Positions 6,007 through 7,580 of a stretch of 7,580 nt of DNA are shown in pieces. The DNA is from Bacillota bacterium. GTDB taxonomy: Bacteria; Bacillota; Clostridia; Peptostreptococcales; Anaerovoracaceae. The notes beneath the pieces were generated by a model that worked only from the letters and a program-made list of their open reading frames with translations, was not told the DNA's origin and did not search any database. The DNA lies in assembly GCA_017537495.1 (NCBI GenBank), contig JAFYKS010000107.1, positions 1 to 7,580 of the forward strand, written 5' to 3'. The number at the start of each line of letters is the position of its first letter. Positions within the stretch are counted from its first letter, which is position 1. The translations under genes were made by a program, and so were the position numbers.

Positions 6007-7263
6007 ATGGAATGTTTGTATCGTAACAATCAATATGTTTATATCCTGAAAGATGGAGATTACAGCCTGTTCTATAACAACACAAACGGAAAAGCAGCAT
6101 ATGCGAAGGACATAGACATTCTTGGACCTGAATTTTATGAATTGCCTGATGACACATCCATCGACCTGAATGAAGTCAGCTATGAGCAGCTGTATTTGGC
6201 TGTATCAGAAAGCTGCAATTTCCGTTGTAAGTACTGCAGACAGAGAAAAGGAAACACCATCGAGAATATGTCTTTTGATGACATTAAAAATGCAATCGAT
6301 ATATTCTATAAATCCGCGAAAACTCCACGGAGTATAGTGTTTTTCGGCGGTGAACCACTGATGAACTTCGATGGAATCAAATATGCGATAAATTATGTCA
6401 GAGAATTTGATCAGAATATCCCATTCTCCATGGTTATCAACGGTTCACTTTGCACCAGAGAGATTGCAGACTTTTTAGCGAAAAACAAGGTTGAAGTTAT
6501 TGTATCTCTTGACGGACCGGAATACTGTCATAATGTTGCCAGATATTATGCAGGCGGCAGAGGGACCTATGAGGCTGCACTTCAGGGATATAAATTCCTG
6601 AAAGAAGCCGGATGCAGAACCGGAATCACAGCTGTGATTGGACCGCATAATGAGGATTATTTTGATGAGCTGATTCAGTGGGCAATTGAATTGAAACCGG
6701 ACAGCCTCGGATTTTGCCTGCCTCATGGAGATGAGAATAATTTTGCGATGAAGCTGTCCTCCTTCGATGCAGTCCATGAAAAAATGATTGCTGCCTATGA
6801 AGTTCTGCATAGTCAGGGTATTTATCTTGTACAGGCAGAGCAGAAAATTAATGCGTTTATTCACGGATGGGCTGTACCGTATGAGTGCAAAGCCTGCGGA
6901 AAGCGTATCGTTGCCTGCAAAGACAGAAGGTTCGGAATCTGTGAAGGACCGATTACCCTGCATGATAAGTTTTATGACAGCATAGAATCACTTCCTGAGG
7001 CGGTCAGGGAGTATAAAAAAACATCTCCGTTTTATATTCAGGAATGCAGCAGCTGCATTGCTTACCGTATATGCGGAGGAAGCTGTGTGTACGATAAGCT
7101 TACACGATTCGGCCGCCCGGATGTTCAGGATGAATGCAGATGTGGTCTGAGCAGAATGATTGCAGAAAAAGCACTGGAATTAATCTTACGTCATGTGTCC
7201 GGCTGTGATGAAAGTCATATTTTAACGAAAGAAGAACGGCAGATAATCGGTGGGAGTATATGA
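6007..7263 (+). CDS. radical SAM/SPASM-domain protein
   Basis: From ATG 6007 the protein has 418 residues. A first segment of about 60 residues (CLYRNNQYVYILKDGDYSLF onward), which I do not recognise, looks beta-rich. The radical SAM core follows, with C-x3-C-x2-C as CNFRCKYC (Cys70, 74, 77), FFGGEP at 112-117 and SLDG at 167-170. The C-terminal SPASM region has Cys294, 297, 304 and 312, then an exact C-x2-C-x5-C-x3-C (Cys347, 350, 356, 360) and closing cysteines 377 and 379, enough for two auxiliary Fe-S clusters. SPASM enzymes commonly modify ribosomal peptides (PqqE, AlbA, SCIFF maturases) or proteins (anSME), and a few act on small molecules. No precursor peptide gene is visible in the window, so the substrate is open: a peptide outside the window, or the nucleoside itself. 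There is a single-base gap after the carbamoyltransferase stop, and the 3' end overlaps the next gene in ATGA. Confidence 0.9.
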   Translation: MECLYRNNQYVYILKDGDYSLFYNNTNGKAAYAKDIDILGPEFYELPDDTSIDLNEVSYEQLYLAVSESCNFRCKYCRQRKGNTIENMSFDDIKNAIDIFYKSAKTPRSIVFFGGEPLMNFDGIKYAINYVREFDQNIPFSMVINGSLCTREIADFLAKNKVEVIVSLDGPEYCHNVARYYAGGRGTYEAALQGYKFLKEAGCRTGITAVIGPHNEDYFDELIQWAIELKPDSLGFCLPHGDENNFAMKLSSFDAVHEKMIAAYEVLHSQGIYLVQAEQKINAFIHGWAVPYECKACGKRIVACKDRRFGICEGPITLHDKFYDSIESLPEAVREYKKTSPFYIQECSSCIAYRICGGSCVYDKLTRFGRPDVQDECRCGLSRMIAEKALELILRHVSGCDESHILTKEERQIIGGSI

Positions 7264-7580
7264 ATATGCAGGACTTTCTGGAATTTGTATGTAATGAATC
7301 AGGATACAGATTTGATTCTGTGCGGCCGCTCATCGGGGAAGGGTATTCAGGGAATGTCTGGAGAATCTCTGAGGACGTATGCATCAAAATATCTGAAAGC
7401 GGCAGAGTTCCGACATTTCCTGACGCTTTGCGAGAATGCAGAAATCTTTGCATCCCTTTCAGAACTTATGTATCTGCCTCCGGCATGTACAGGGCAGATG
7501 TTCAGCCCTTCCTGAATGGCTTATGCATTCAGGAATATATTATTCGGAAGGAGAAGCTGAGTGAAGAGGATACTGCATGC
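7260..7580 (+). CDS. protein-kinase/APH-fold phosphotransferase (5' part, end outside window)
   Basis: The frame from ATG 7260 stays open for 107 codons to the window edge. An in-frame ATG at 7266 is an alternative start, since GGGAG at 7252-7256 lies three bases before the first and nine before the second. Seen: a glycine-rich nucleotide loop LIGEGYSGNVW at about 24-34, followed by VCIKIS with Lys43 in the place of the ATP-anchoring lysine. Glu59 in ALRECRNL could be the helix-C glutamate, and PFLNGLCIQEYI resembles the hinge region. The catalytic HxD/DxD motifs would lie beyond the window. Kinases of this fold include aminoglycoside and other antibiotic phosphotransferases, choline kinases and sugar kinases. 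Inference: a biosynthetic kinase or a self-resistance enzyme that phosphorylates the pathway product. The fold call rests on a short N-terminal part and is moderate; the coding call is strong because of the overlap with the preceding stop. Confidence 0.65.
   Translation, partial: MNMQDFLEFVCNESGYRFDSVRPLIGEGYSGNVWRISEDVCIKISESGRVPTFPDALRECRNLCIPFRTYVSASGMYRADVQPFLNGLCIQEYIIRKEKLSEEDTAC

Noticed and set aside
6475..6963. 162-codon open frame on the minus strand
   Set aside because: It is entirely antisense to the SPASM radical SAM gene, whose motifs prove the plus-strand frame. Its protein shows no recognisable motifs.
7285..7515. 76-codon plus-strand frame near the right edge
   Set aside because: It overlaps the kinase-fold frame from 7260, which has an ATGA coupling, a ribosome site, a glycine-rich loop and stays open to the edge. 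The smaller frame shows no motif.

Overview
The window is one tightly packed, co-directional (+ strand) gene cluster that runs off both ends. Nine coding regions are visible: seven complete and two cut by the window edges. Base composition by eye (moderately AT-rich, frequent AGA arginine codons), strong GGAGG-type ribosome binding sites and cysteine-rich radical SAM enzymes suggest an anaerobic Firmicute, probably a Clostridia/Lachnospiraceae-like gut bacterium. This is an inference, as no taxonomic marker is present. No tRNA, rRNA, CRISPR, insertion sequence, promoter or terminator was found, and no gene-free stretch exceeds 30 bases.

Layout: the 3' part of a flavodoxin-fold NAD(P)H/FMN reductase (2-448); a Gfo/Idh/MocA-type sugar dehydrogenase (423-1397); two tandem paralogous nucleoside deoxyribosyltransferase-fold enzymes resembling the CMP hydrolases BlsM/MilB (1424-1879 and 1899-2339); a radical SAM protein resembling BlsE (2336-3259); a GT-B-like protein resembling the cytosylglucuronate synthases BlsD/MilC (3268-4332); a NodU/CmcH/TobZ-type carbamoyltransferase (4329-6005); a second radical SAM protein with a SPASM domain (6007-7263); and the 5' part of a protein-kinase/APH-fold phosphotransferase (7260-7580).

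The most informative reading is the central block. A CMP hydrolase, a cytosine:UDP-glucuronate glycosyltransferase and a BlsE-type radical SAM enzyme are the first three committed steps of blasticidin S-type cytosine nucleoside biosynthesis in Streptomyces: CMP to cytosine to cytosylglucuronic acid, then radical processing of the sugar. Finding the same trio adjacent here suggests a nucleoside natural-product pathway in a Firmicute. The sugar dehydrogenase, carbamoyltransferase and SPASM enzyme would be tailoring steps, and the kinase-like protein a tailoring or self-resistance step. Family assignments were made by motif recognition and memory only. The product is unknown, and parts of the cluster must lie outside the window.
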